Assembly: GCF_008929045.1 (NCBI RefSeq)
Contig: NZ_VFAH01000001.1
Location: forward strand, 620,001 to 684,000
From: Noviherbaspirillum aerium
GTDB lineage: Bacteria > Pseudomonadota > Gammaproteobacteria > Burkholderiales > Burkholderiaceae_D
DNA: 64,000 nucleotides
Direction of reading: 5' to 3'
In this document: piece by piece, positions 48,899 through 57,619 of the stretch
How positions within the stretch are numbered: the first letter of the stretch is position 1
How the letters are laid out: every line of letters starts with the position of its first letter
The notes under the pieces: model-generated
Told to the model about the DNA's origin: nothing
What the model saw: the letters and a program-made list of their open reading frames with translations, nothing else
Databases searched by the model: none
Position numbers and translations under genes: made by a program

Positions 48899-50386
48899 CT
48901 AGAGAGATTTGCGCAGATTTACCGGCGGAATTTTCAAGGCTTCGCGGTATTTCGCGACCGTGCGCCGCGCCACCACCATGCCCTGTTCCCCCAGCATTTC
49001 CGCAATTTTGCTATCCGAAAAAGGATTCTTGGGGTCTTCTGCTCCTATCAGTTGTTTGATGAGGGCACGTATTGCAGTGGAGGAGGCTTCGCCCCCCGCT
49101 TCCGTTGCAACATGGCTGCCGAAGAAGTACTTCAACTCAAACATTCCATGCGGGGTGAGCATGTATTTTTGTGTTGTTACCCGAGAGATAGTGCTCTCGT
49201 GTAAACCCAGTGTATCAGCAATTTCACGCAAGACAAGGGGGCGCATGGCGACCGCGCCATGCGAGAAGAAATTGCGCTGGCGGTCGACGATGGCCTGTGC
49301 GACACGCAAGATGGTATCGAAGCGCTGCCGCATGTTCTTGATCAGCCACTTGGCCTCCTGCAGTTGCGAAGAAAGTGATCCCTCACCTTTGCTCTGCTTG
49401 AGGATGTTCGCGTACAGCGCATTGACGCGCAGGCGCGGCATGACTTCATGATTGAGCGTGACCTGCCAGCCGTTCTTGGTTTTCCTGACAATGACGTCGG
49501 GGACGACAAAGTCCGACGCATCGGACGCGTACAAGGCGCCGGGATGAGGATTGCAGCTCTTGATCACATGCTGCGCCTCGCGCAGGTCTTCTTCGTCGCA
49601 GTCCAGCGCCTTCTTGAGCTTGTTGAAGTCCCGCTGCGCAAACAGCGGCAGATACTGCTCGACAATCTCGATCGAGCGTCGCCGCGTGACCAGCGGCACT
49701 TTCGGCATGCGGCGGATCTGGATCGAAAGGCATTCGGACGCATTGCGCGCACCGACGCCGGCCGGATCGAAACTCTGCAGCAGCTTGAGCGCCACATTGA
49801 GTTCGTCGATGTCGATTTCCAGTTCTTCCGGAAGCCGCGCATGAATGTCTTCCAGCGGTTCTTCCAGATAACCGTTGTCGTTCAATGCATCGATGAGGAT
49901 TTCGACGAGCGCCCGATCGCGCGGCTCCCTGACCGTGACCCGCATCTGTTCCAGGAGATGTTCGCGCAGCGTGGTCTCATGTGCTTCCAGCTGGGGCCGT
50001 GCATCATCGTCCTCCGGCGCTTTCGAGGTGCGCGCGACATCGTCGAAGCTCCATTCGCTGTCCGATGCGGACGCATTGTCCCCGCCGTCCCCGTTGTCGC
50101 CGCCTTCGAAGCCGCCTTCGGGTTCGTCGCGCGAAGGCGGGGAGGCTTCGCCTGCCGGCGCGTCATTGCTGCTGCTACCCGGGCTACTGATGGCGCCGTC
50201 GGCGAGCAGCCGCACCGAATGATCGAGGGGATCATCCACGCGTTCGAGCATGGGATTGTCCGAAAGGATCTGTTCCAGCTCCTGATGCAGCTCGAGCGTC
50301 GACAACTGCAGCAATCGGATCGACTGCTGCAACTGCGGTGTCAGCGCGAGGTGTTGCGATACGCGAAGTTGGAGAGTCTGTTTCAT
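48899..50386 (-). CDS. rpoN: RNA polymerase sigma-54 factor
   Basis: 495-residue alternative sigma factor for promoters activated by bacterial enhancer-binding proteins. Region I is Gln/Leu-rich ([23 protein letters not shown]), region II is acidic, and the C-terminal DNA-binding part holds the RpoN box [12 protein letters not shown]. The acidic linker around residues 60-120 is unusually rich in Ser, Gly and Asp. It lies between lptB and hpf in the typical cluster. Confidence 0.98.
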   Translation of the reverse strand: MKQTLQLRVSQHLALTPQLQQSIRLLQLSTLELHQELEQILSDNPMLERVDDPLDHSVRLLADGAISSPGSSSNDAPAGEASPPSRDEPEGGFEGGDNGDGGDNASASDSEWSFDDVARTSKAPEDDDARPQLEAHETTLREHLLEQMRVTVREPRDRALVEILIDALNDNGYLEEPLEDIHARLPEELEIDIDELNVALKLLQSFDPAGVGARNASECLSIQIRRMPKVPLVTRRRSIEIVEQYLPLFAQRDFNKLKKALDCDEEDLREAQHVIKSCNPHPGALYASDASDFVVPDVIVRKTKNGWQVTLNHEVMPRLRVNALYANILKQSKGEGSLSSQLQEAKWLIKNMRQRFDTILRVAQAIVDRQRNFFSHGAVAMRPLVLREIADTLGLHESTISRVTTQKYMLTPHGMFELKYFFGSHVATEAGGEASSTAIRALIKQLIGAEDPKNPFSDSKIAEMLGEQGMVVARRTVAKYREALKIPPVNLRKSL

Positions 50387-50403
50387 ACCTGTCTGATTCT
50401 TCC

Positions 50404-51144
50404 CTACATCCGGAAGTGTTCGCCCAAATACACGCGCCGCACCGACTCATTGGCAATGATGTCGTCAGGGCGGCCGCTTGCCAGTACCGAGCCTTGATTG
50501 ATGATATAGGCACGATCGCAAATGCCAAGTGTTTCCCGCACATTGTGGTCGGTGATCAACACGCCGATGCCACGTTCCTTCAAGAAGCGCACGATGCGCT
50601 GGATTTCGATGACGGCAATCGGATCGACGCCGGCGAAAGGCTCATCCAGCAGCACGAAGCGCGGATTGGTTGCCAGCGCGCGGGCGATCTCCACGCGCCG
50701 CCGCTCGCCGCCCGACAGCGACAGAGCCTGGTTCTTGCGCAGTCTCTCGATCTGCAATTCCGACAGCAGCGTGTTGAGCCGCTTGTCGATCGCTTCCCTT
50801 GACAGTGGCTTGTTGTCCATCCGCTGCAGTTCCAGCACCGCGCGGATATTGTCTTCCACCGTCAGCTTGCGGAACACCGATGCTTCCTGCGGCAAATAGG
50901 ACAGGCCCAGCGTCGCGCGCCGGTGGATGGGCATGCGCGAAATCGCCACGCCGTCCAGGTCGATCTCGCCCGCATCCGACGGCACAAGGCCGACGATCAT
51001 GTAGAACGAAGTCGTCTTGCCGGCGCCATTCGGACCCAGCAGTCCGACCACTTCGCCGCTTTCCACCTGCAGAGACACGTCATGCACCACCTGTCTGGTG
51101 CCATAGCTTTTCTGCAAGCCGCGCACAACCAATGTGCTTGCCAT
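50404..51144 (-). CDS. lptB: LPS export ABC transporter ATPase LptB
   Basis: 246-residue cytoplasmic ATPase that powers LPS extraction from the inner membrane through LptFG and the LptC-LptA bridge. Walker [10 protein letters not shown], signature LSGGERRR and Walker [11 protein letters not shown] are intact. Its ATG is one base downstream of the lptA stop. LptF and LptG are not in this window. Confidence 0.98.
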   Translation of the reverse strand: MASTLVVRGLQKSYGTRQVVHDVSLQVESGEVVGLLGPNGAGKTTSFYMIVGLVPSDAGEIDLDGVAISRMPIHRRATLGLSYLPQEASVFRKLTVEDNIRAVLELQRMDNKPLSREAIDKRLNTLLSELQIERLRKNQALSLSGGERRRVEIARALATNPRFVLLDEPFAGVDPIAVIEIQRIVRFLKERGIGVLITDHNVRETLGICDRAYIINQGSVLASGRPDDIIANESVRRVYLGEHFRM

Positions 51145-51145
51145 G

Positions 51146-51694
51146 CTATTTGCCCTTTGCTTCCGTACGCGGCTGTATCACCGCCTTGATACGGCCGCCG
51201 CCCGGCTTGGTTTCGCCGCTCGACGTATTGTTGACGGTAAAGAACTCCGCGCGGCTGTCATAGGAAATGAATTCGCCTTCGACCTCGTCCATGACCTTGG
51301 TTCCTTCCAGCCGGCGCATCTTCGCCCGAGTGAAGAGCTTCACGATTTCGGTCTTGCCGTTGTATTCAATACGCTCCGCCTGTCCTTCCATCCACTGATC
51401 CGGTCCGCCGTCGCGTTTCTGGCGAAATGTCGCCAGACCGCCCGGCGCAGCCTGCAGCGTTGCATATTGATAACCCGCAGGATCCTGCGTGACGGTCAGC
51501 TTGTACGCCTTCATGATCAACGTGCCCCGGGTCAGGATGACATTGCCGGTGAAGGTGTTGATCTGTTTGACGTCGTCGTAGGCCATCTGGTCGGCCTCGA
51601 CATTCGTCGGTTTCTCGGAATCCGCCTTCTCTGCGTGCGCACCGCCCGCGGCGGTCATACCCAGTATCAGCAGCAACCACAAAAATCGTTTCAT
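51146..51694 (-). CDS. lptA: LPS transport periplasmic protein LptA
   Basis: 182-residue periplasmic bridge protein. A signal peptide is clear ([20 protein letters not shown]). The OstA-type beta-jellyroll contains [35 protein letters not shown]. It lies between lptC and lptB and shares their operon. Confidence 0.96.
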   Translation of the reverse strand: MKRFLWLLLILGMTAAGGAHAEKADSEKPTNVEADQMAYDDVKQINTFTGNVILTRGTLIMKAYKLTVTQDPAGYQYATLQAAPGGLATFRQKRDGGPDQWMEGQAERIEYNGKTEIVKLFTRAKMRRLEGTKVMDEVEGEFISYDSRAEFFTVNNTSSGETKPGGGRIKAVIQPRTEAKGK

Positions 51695-51731
51695 CGGAGA
51701 TCCCGGAACAGTAGCATCAAGTTATATCGAA

Positions 51732-52331
51732 TCAGCGTTGCGGAGCTTGATACGTGCCATGAACATTGTTCGACAACTGCAGCTCCCGCGTCGCATTGTT
51801 GGCAACCATGCCGGTACCGGTGAGCACGGATTGCCCGACGGAGATTTTTACCGGCTTGTCGGTCTTGACCAGATCGTCGTCCGGCAGCACCAGCATGTAT
51901 TCGGAACGGACATGCATCGCCTGAGCATTGGTTGTGGCAGGCCGGTCCAGCCTCACGTTCTCATACAGATGGATCTGGCTGTTGTCGCTGTTGACGGTGG
52001 CGCGTTCCGCGCGGATGACCATCGGCCCGCGGCTGTTATCCTTGCCCACGCTGTTGATGACGGGAAGCGCGATATCGTAGGAGTCGTCCTGCGGGTTATG
52101 GGTCATCTTCGCCCCGGAAAACTGAAACTGCGCCTTGCCGGTCTTGCCGATCTTCACGTAGCTGAAATTTTCCACGTAAAAATCCGGTTCCTTGCGCTCG
52201 GCCGCGGGCATGGCCTTGTCGCCCGCCCGGCGCATGACTTCAAACAGCCAGAAGCTGCCGAGCGCGAGCGCGATGAGGGGCGCAAGGATCGCCACCATGC
52301 GGAAGCGAAAACCGCCGGCCGCACTCTTCAT
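51732..52331 (-). CDS. lptC: LPS export protein LptC
   Basis: 199-residue bitopic inner-membrane protein that receives LPS from LptB2FG and passes it to LptA. One N-terminal helix (about residues 10-32) is followed by a periplasmic beta-jellyroll (PDFYVENFSYVKIGKTGKAQFQFSGAKMTH). The start MKSAAGGFRF at 52331 overlaps the kdsC stop by 4 bp; a longer frame upstream lies within kdsC. Confidence 0.94.
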   Translation of the reverse strand: MKSAAGGFRFRMVAILAPLIALALGSFWLFEVMRRAGDKAMPAAERKEPDFYVENFSYVKIGKTGKAQFQFSGAKMTHNPQDDSYDIALPVINSVGKDNSRGPMVIRAERATVNSDNSQIHLYENVRLDRPATTNAQAMHVRSEYMLVLPDDDLVKTDKPVKISVGQSVLTGTGMVANNATRELQLSNNVHGTYQAPQR

Positions 52332-52855
52332 GCCAGATACGGCGCCATGGCCGCCGCATAATTTCCCTGCGCGCGCAGGATCAAGTCGCACAATTCCCGC
52401 GCGGCTCCGCGCCCGCCCTGGGCTTGCGTCACGTAATGCACGCGCGACCGCACTTCCGGATGGCCGTTCGGCACGCTGGCGGCAAAACCGACGCGCAGCA
52501 GGATGGGCAGGTCGATCACATCGTCACCGATGAAACCGCTGGCGTCGGCGGCAACGCCGGTCTGCGTCAGCAGCTGCTCGAATGCGGTGCGCTTGTCGTG
52601 CACGCCCTGGAACAGGTGCTCGATACCGAGATCGCCTGCGCGGCGCGCCACCAGCGCCGACTTGCGCGCGCTGATGATGGCGGTCGCCACGCCGGACGCC
52701 TGCAGCAGCTTGATGCCGTGGCCGTCGAGCACATTGAAGGTCTTGATCATTTCGCCATCGGCACCGTAGTGCAGGCTGCCGTCGGTCAGGATGCCGTCGA
52801 CATCGAATATCATCAGCCGGACCTTGGCGGCCCTGGATGCAACTTGTTCGTCCAT
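52328..52855 (-). CDS. kdsC: 3-deoxy-manno-octulosonate-8-phosphate phosphatase
   Basis: 175-residue HAD-family phosphatase that removes phosphate from KDO-8-phosphate in lipid A-core synthesis. The nucleophile motif DVDGILTDG opens the domain at about residue 19, with IISARKS and the late GDDVIDLPIL acidic motif. It overlaps kdsD by one base (TGATG) and lptC by four. Confidence 0.97.
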   Translation of the reverse strand: MDEQVASRAAKVRLMIFDVDGILTDGSLHYGADGEMIKTFNVLDGHGIKLLQASGVATAIISARKSALVARRAGDLGIEHLFQGVHDKRTAFEQLLTQTGVAADASGFIGDDVIDLPILLRVGFAASVPNGHPEVRSRVHYVTQAQGGRGAARELCDLILRAQGNYAAAMAPYLA

Positions 52856-53883
52856 CAGATCACCTTGGCCCGCGTCAGGTCGTGGATGTGCAACGCGCCG
52901 ACCAGCGCGCCGTCGGCATTGGCGACGAGCAACTGGTTGATGCGGTGCTGCTCCATCACTTCCACCGCCTCCACCGCGAGCTGGTCGGGGCCGATGGTAC
53001 GGGGATTGGCATGCATGACATCGGCCATCTTCAGCTTGCTCAGATCCTGGCCGGCTTCGATCAGCCGGCGCAAGTCGCCGTCGGTGAAGATGCCGATCGC
53101 ACGATGCTTGTCATCGACGATCGCCGTCATGGCCATGCCTTTTTTTGTAATTTCCAACAGCGCCGATGGCAGGGACACGTCGGCCTTCACTGCGGGCACC
53201 GCATCGCCGCCGCGCATCACATCACGCACATGGGTCAGCAGGCGCCGTCCGAGCGCGCCGCCGGGATGCGAGCGGGCGAAGTCCTCTTCGCGGAAACCGC
53301 GCGCATCGAGCAGCGCCACCGCAAGCGCATCGCCCAAAGCCAGGGTCGCCGTCGTGCTGGCGGTCGGCGCCAGGTTGAGGGGACAGGCTTCCTTGTCGAC
53401 ATGCGCATTGAGATGAACGTCGGCCAGCTGGGCCAGGCGCGATTTCTCATTGCCGGTAATGGCAATGAGCTTGGCGCCCATGCGCCTGATGATGGGAATG
53501 ATGGCGATGAACTCGGAGGCTTCGCCGGAATAGGAGATGGCGATGACGGCGTCGTTTTCGGTGATCATGCCGAGATCGCCGTGCAGCGCCTCGGCCGCAT
53601 GGACAAACAGCGCCGGCGTGCCGGTCGATGCCAGGGTGGCGGCGATCTTGCGGGCGATATGGCCCGACTTGCCTATGCCGGATACCACGACGCGTCCGGA
53701 ACAGTTCAGCAGCAGGCCGACGGCGTTGACGAAACTGTCCTCGTTCGGAAGGGAAAGCCGCTCTTTCAGCACCAGCAGGGCATCGGCCTCGATCTGCAGC
53801 GTATCGCAGGCGAGCGCAAGAGCCCGCCGGGCAGTCTCTGCATCAAAAGCTTTCGGCAAGGTTTTTGCATCGGTTACACTCAT
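52855..53883 (-). CDS. kdsD: Arabinose-5-phosphate isomerase
   Basis: 342-residue enzyme converting ribulose-5-phosphate to arabinose-5-phosphate, the KDO precursor. The N-terminal SIS domain shows GRVVVSGIGKSGHIARKIAATLASTGTPALFVHAAEALHGDLG; two CBS domains follow (VRDVMRGG, ADVMHANPRTIG). First gene of the minus-strand kds-lpt-rpoN-hpf cluster. A short TATACT lies close upstream of the ATG. Confidence 0.97.
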   Translation of the reverse strand: MSVTDAKTLPKAFDAETARRALALACDTLQIEADALLVLKERLSLPNEDSFVNAVGLLLNCSGRVVVSGIGKSGHIARKIAATLASTGTPALFVHAAEALHGDLGMITENDAVIAISYSGEASEFIAIIPIIRRMGAKLIAITGNEKSRLAQLADVHLNAHVDKEACPLNLAPTASTTATLALGDALAVALLDARGFREEDFARSHPGGALGRRLLTHVRDVMRGGDAVPAVKADVSLPSALLEITKKGMAMTAIVDDKHRAIGIFTDGDLRRLIEAGQDLSKLKMADVMHANPRTIGPDQLAVEAVEVMEQHRINQLLVANADGALVGALHIHDLTRAKVI

Positions 53884-53944
53884 GCCCGAAGTATAAACGA
53901 ATTACCAAAGCAAAAAATCTGCCAGTCCAAACAAAAATTTTAGT

Positions 53945-53960
53945 CTTGAGCGTGCTCAAG
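53945..53960. repeat. 16-bp interrupted palindrome between kdsD and kefB-like
   Basis: CTTGAGC at 53945-53951 and GCTCAAG at 53954-53960 flank GT. It lies 60 bp upstream of kdsD and 160 bp upstream of the antiporter gene. Size and symmetry suit a dimeric regulator's operator, but nothing identifies one. Confidence 0.4.
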
Positions 53961-54121
53961 CCGCCTCTCCGCAACGCAAGTTTTTTCTGCTCGCACGGGC
54001 TGAACGTTTGGCAACTTCTGCTGTCTTGCAGTGCTGCCGGATTATCAACCATGGAAGCTCAAGTGCGGTCATGCGGTACGGCATGCGGCAAACGCCTTCC
54101 TGTCCAGAACGATAACAAAGA

Positions 54122-56107
54122 ATGCATTCGGCTCTTGAACTTACCCTGATTCTGCTCAGCACCGCCGTGCTCGGCGTGGTCGTCTTCCGCATGCTTCATC
54201 TGCCTCCCATGCTCGGCTATTTGCTGGTCGGCATTGTCATCGGACCGCATGGCCTGGGACTGGCAAGCGAAAACGTCACGACGCATACGCTGGCCGAGTT
54301 CGGCGTGGTGTTCCTGATGTTTTCCATTGGCCTGGAATTCTCGCTGCCCAAGCTGTCGGCGATGCGGCGCACCGTGTTCGGCCTGGGCATGGCGCAGGTG
54401 TTGCTGACCATCGGCGCCACCATGGTGTTCGGCTGGCTCGTGGCGCACCTGCTGCCGCAGATGATCGATATCAGCTGGCGCGCCGCCTTCGCTCTGGGCG
54501 GCGCGCTGGCCATGTCGTCGACCGCCATCGTGTCGAAGATGCTGACCGAGCGGCTTGAACTGGAAAGCGAACATGGCCGCCAGATTTTCGGCATTCTGCT
54601 GTTTCAGGATCTTGCGGTGGTGCCGCTGCTCATCCTGGTGCCCGCGCTGGCCAGGAATTCGGATGACCTGATGGCAACCCTGCTGCTGGCGGCGCTGAAG
54701 GCCGGCATCGTGCTGGTGCTGCTGCTGGTGATCGGCCAGCAACTGATGCGCGGCTGGTTCCGCGTGGTGGTCAAGCGGCGCTCGCAGGAACTGTTCATGC
54801 TGAACCTGCTGCTGATCACGCTGGGCGCCGCATGGATCACCGAAAAGGCGGGACTGTCGCTGGCGCTGGGCGCCTTCGTTGCCGGCATGCTGATTTCGGA
54901 GACCGAATACAAGCACCAGGTGGAAGAAGATATCAAGCCCTTCCGCGATGTCCTGCTGGGCCTGTTTTTCATCACCATCGGCATGCTGCTCAATGTACGG
55001 CTGGTTCTGGAGAACTGGTGGCTGGTGCTGCTGCTGCTGACGGCGCCGGTGCTGCTTAAATTCGCCCTCATCGCCATGCTGGCCAAGCTCACCGGCGTTT
55101 CCACCGGCGTCGCGCTGCGCACCGGCCTGGGACTGGCGCAGGCCGGCGAATTCGGTTTCGTGCTGCTCAACCAGGCCGGCGGCCTGCAGCTCATGGACCC
55201 GCTCATCATCCAGCTCATTCTGGCTTCCATGGTGTTGTCCATGCTGGCAGCGCCGTTCATCATCGACAAATCGGACGCGATCGTCATGAAGCTGTCCGCC
55301 AACGAATGGATGATGCAATCGCTGGCGCTGACCCAGATCGCCAGCCGTACCATGACGGTGCAAAAGCATGTGCTGATCGCCGGCTTCGGCCGCAGCGGCC
55401 AGAGCCTGGCGAAGCTGCTGGAAGAGGAGGGCATCGCCTATCATGCGCTGGATCTCGATCCCGACCGCGTGCGCGAAGCCCAGGCTGCCGGCGCGAATGT
55501 GTCGTATGGCGATGCGGCGCGCAGGGAAAGCCTGGTCGCCGCCGGCATCCATCGCGCGGCCACGCTGGTCATCACCTTTGCCAGCACGCCATCGGCACTG
55601 AAGGTCCTGCATTTTGCGCATGACCTGGCGCCGGCCCTGCCGGTCATCGTGCGCAGTCATGACGATAGTGATCTTGAGAAGCTGCGCGAGGCGGGTGCTG
55701 CCGAAGTCGTGCCGGAAGCCATCGAAGGCAGTCTCATGCTGGCATCGCATGCGCTGGTGATGCTGGGCGTACCGCTGCGCCGCGTGGTGCACCGGGTGCA
55801 GGCTGCGCGTGATGAGCGCTATGCGTCGCTGCGCGGCTACTTCCATGGCGCCAGCGATGCGCCCGACGATGCCGAGCATCTGCATGTGCGCCTGCATTCC
55901 GTCAATCTGACCGAAGGCGCCAATGCGGTCGGCAAGCAGCTGTGCGCACTCAAGCTCGCCGAGCTCGGCGCCGAAGTCACCATCGTGCGGCGCGGGAAGA
56001 GTCGCATCGATGTCACACCCGAAACCTTGCTGCAGGCAGGCGATATCGTGGTTCTGCGAGGCACGACGGACGGCGTCGCCAGGGCGGAAGACCGATTGTT
56101 GAAATAG
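54122..56107 (+). CDS. CPA2-family K+/H+ antiporter (KefB/KefC-like)
   Basis: 661-residue integral membrane exchanger. About twelve hydrophobic helices fill residues 1-390, beginning LPPMLGYLLVGIVIGPHGLGL, which is typical of the Kef/CPA2 family. A cytoplasmic RCK (TrkA-N) nucleotide-binding domain follows from about 418 (VLIAGFGRSGQSLAKLLEEEG), then a TrkA-C domain to the end. It may protect against electrophiles or adjust K+; no Kef ancillary flavoprotein is adjacent. It starts the plus-strand side of a divergent region with kdsD. Confidence 0.92.
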   Translation: MHSALELTLILLSTAVLGVVVFRMLHLPPMLGYLLVGIVIGPHGLGLASENVTTHTLAEFGVVFLMFSIGLEFSLPKLSAMRRTVFGLGMAQVLLTIGATMVFGWLVAHLLPQMIDISWRAAFALGGALAMSSTAIVSKMLTERLELESEHGRQIFGILLFQDLAVVPLLILVPALARNSDDLMATLLLAALKAGIVLVLLLVIGQQLMRGWFRVVVKRRSQELFMLNLLLITLGAAWITEKAGLSLALGAFVAGMLISETEYKHQVEEDIKPFRDVLLGLFFITIGMLLNVRLVLENWWLVLLLLTAPVLLKFALIAMLAKLTGVSTGVALRTGLGLAQAGEFGFVLLNQAGGLQLMDPLIIQLILASMVLSMLAAPFIIDKSDAIVMKLSANEWMMQSLALTQIASRTMTVQKHVLIAGFGRSGQSLAKLLEEEGIAYHALDLDPDRVREAQAAGANVSYGDAARRESLVAAGIHRAATLVITFASTPSALKVLHFAHDLAPALPVIVRSHDDSDLEKLREAGAAEVVPEAIEGSLMLASHALVMLGVPLRRVVHRVQAARDERYASLRGYFHGASDAPDDAEHLHVRLHSVNLTEGANAVGKQLCALKLAELGAEVTIVRRGKSRIDVTPETLLQAGDIVVLRGTTDGVARAEDRLLK

Positions 56108-56275
56108 CTGACATAGCTGACATAGCCCGGGCAGCGGATGCATCGCAGCATCCTTGCGTCTTGAACCTGGCGCACCGCCGGCCGGCGCGTCCGGATTTTC
56201 TCTGAAAAACGCAGGCACGCATATCTGGCTACAATGCCCGTAGTCCATCGGTTTTCGCGTCAACGAAAGTTTTTC

Positions 56276-57193
56276 ATGCAAGTGCTTGAACGCATTCTCG
56301 GCATCATCCTGCCGGTCTTCCTCATCATCGCAGTCGGTTACGGTTATGCCCGTCTGCGCGGCGAACGCGTCAGGACAGACATGCTGTCGGTGAACCGTGT
56401 GAGCATGGACGTGCTGTGTCCGCTGCTGATCTTCAGCGCGCTGGCGGCAAAGGATTTCGATCTGGCGAGCAGCGGCATGCTGATTCTTGCCGGCGTCATC
56501 ATCTCCCTTGGATCCGGCCTGATCGCCTGGCCGGTGGCACGGCTGCTTGGCTATGACGCGCGTACTTTCGTGCCGCCCATGATGTACAACAATTGCGGCA
56601 ACATGGGCTTGCCGCTCGCCGCGCTCGCGTTCGGCAGTGCCGGCCTTGCCGCTGCCGTGGCGCTGTTCATGGCCTGCAACCTGATTTACTTCTCGGTCGG
56701 CATCAAGATCATTGAAAGCGGGCGCAACCAGCGCACGCCGTTCTGGAAATTTCTGGTCAGCCCGATGATGCTGGCGATGGCCATCGGCATGGTGTTTGCG
56801 ATCTTTCACATCACTCTGCCGGCGCCCCTGATGGCGGCCTTGAAAATGCTGGGCGATGCCTGCATTCCCATCATGCTGTTCGCGCTTGGCGTTCGCATGC
56901 TGGATGTGAACTTCAACAGCTGGCATATCGGACTGGTCGGCGCCATCGTCTGCCCGGTGGGCGGACTGATCGTGGCATGGCTGCTGGACCAAGTGCTGAC
57001 GATGAACGACATGCAGCGCGGCCAGATGTATCTGTTCGCCGCATTGCCGCCCGCGGTCTTCTGCTTCATGGTGGCGGAGCAATACAAGCAGGAGCCCGAC
57101 AAGGTGGCTTCGATCGTCCTGCTGGGGAATCTGGCCGCGCTGGCGTTTGTGCCGGCGGGATTGTGGATGGGCATGCCGGCTACTTCGGGTTGA
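56276..57193 (+). CDS. AEC-family transporter
   Basis: 305-residue membrane protein of the auxin efflux carrier family, with about ten hydrophobic segments. Start MQVLERILGIILPVFLIIAVGYGYARL at 56276 is preferred over an ATG 42 bp upstream. MMYNNCGNMGLPLAALAFG is typical of bacterial AEC proteins, where similar members move malate or other organic acids. The substrate is unknown. A folded repeat follows its stop. Confidence 0.88.
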   Translation: MQVLERILGIILPVFLIIAVGYGYARLRGERVRTDMLSVNRVSMDVLCPLLIFSALAAKDFDLASSGMLILAGVIISLGSGLIAWPVARLLGYDARTFVPPMMYNNCGNMGLPLAALAFGSAGLAAAVALFMACNLIYFSVGIKIIESGRNQRTPFWKFLVSPMMLAMAIGMVFAIFHITLPAPLMAALKMLGDACIPIMLFALGVRMLDVNFNSWHIGLVGAIVCPVGGLIVAWLLDQVLTMNDMQRGQMYLFAALPPAVFCFMVAEQYKQEPDKVASIVLLGNLAALAFVPAGLWMGMPATSG

Positions 57194-57201
57194 GCTTGGT
57201 A

Positions 57202-57325
57202 AGGGTAGTGCAGGCCTGCTTTGCCGGGGCCAGTCCCGGCAAAGCAAGTTCCGACGAAGAAGCCAAGGCTCAAGCTTTCTCTGGACAAAAGTCCTTTGTG
57301 CAGGCACGGAGGCCGGTACTACCCA
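57202..57325. repeat. Folded element between convergent genes
   Basis: A 124-bp segment bounded by imperfect 15-bp arms, GGGTAGTGCAGGCCT at the left and AGGCCGGTACTACCC at the right. Inside is a perfect hairpin, TGCTTTGCCGGG and CCCGGCAAAGCA around GCCAGT, plus a small GGACAAAAGTCC hairpin. It fills the spacer between the AEC gene and acyP. It may be a two-way terminator or a dispersed extragenic repeat. Confidence 0.6.
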
Positions 57326-57337
57326 CCCTTCATTAGA

Positions 57338-57619
57338 CTATTGCGTCGCCAGCACCTCGAAGCCGTCGCCAGGCAGCGCGGCGTCATCGATGGAGGCAAC
57401 AACAACATCACTCACCCGCGCTCCCGGCGGCCCGCGCCGCGACCACGCGACCATCTGCTCGACCGCCTCCGGCGCGCCGCGCACGGCGGCTTCCACCGAG
57501 CCGTCGGTGCGGTTGCGCACCCAGCCCGACAGATGCAGGCTGCGCGCCTGCGCCGCGAACGAGGCGCGGTAGCCGACGCCCTGGACCTTGCCGCTGATGC
57601 GCAGATGCCTGGCCGTCAT
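57338..57619 (-). CDS. acyP: Acylphosphatase
   Basis: 93-residue small hydrolase of acyl phosphates. The substrate-binding motif [11 protein letters not shown] with the catalytic arginine and the catalytic asparagine in [13 protein letters not shown] are intact. It overlaps uvrA by 4 bp on the minus strand and is presumably cotranscribed with it. Confidence 0.95.
   Translation of the reverse strand: MTARHLRISGKVQGVGYRASFAAQARSLHLSGWVRNRTDGSVEAAVRGAPEAVEQMVAWSRRGPPGARVSDVVVASIDDAALPGDGFEVLATQ

Noticed and set aside
54059-57307. A 1082-codon open frame on the minus strand
   Set aside because: It lies antisense to the KefB-like antiporter and AEC genes, whose products are clear. The translation is Gln/His/Arg-rich and has no family features; it is a by-product of high-GC codon use.
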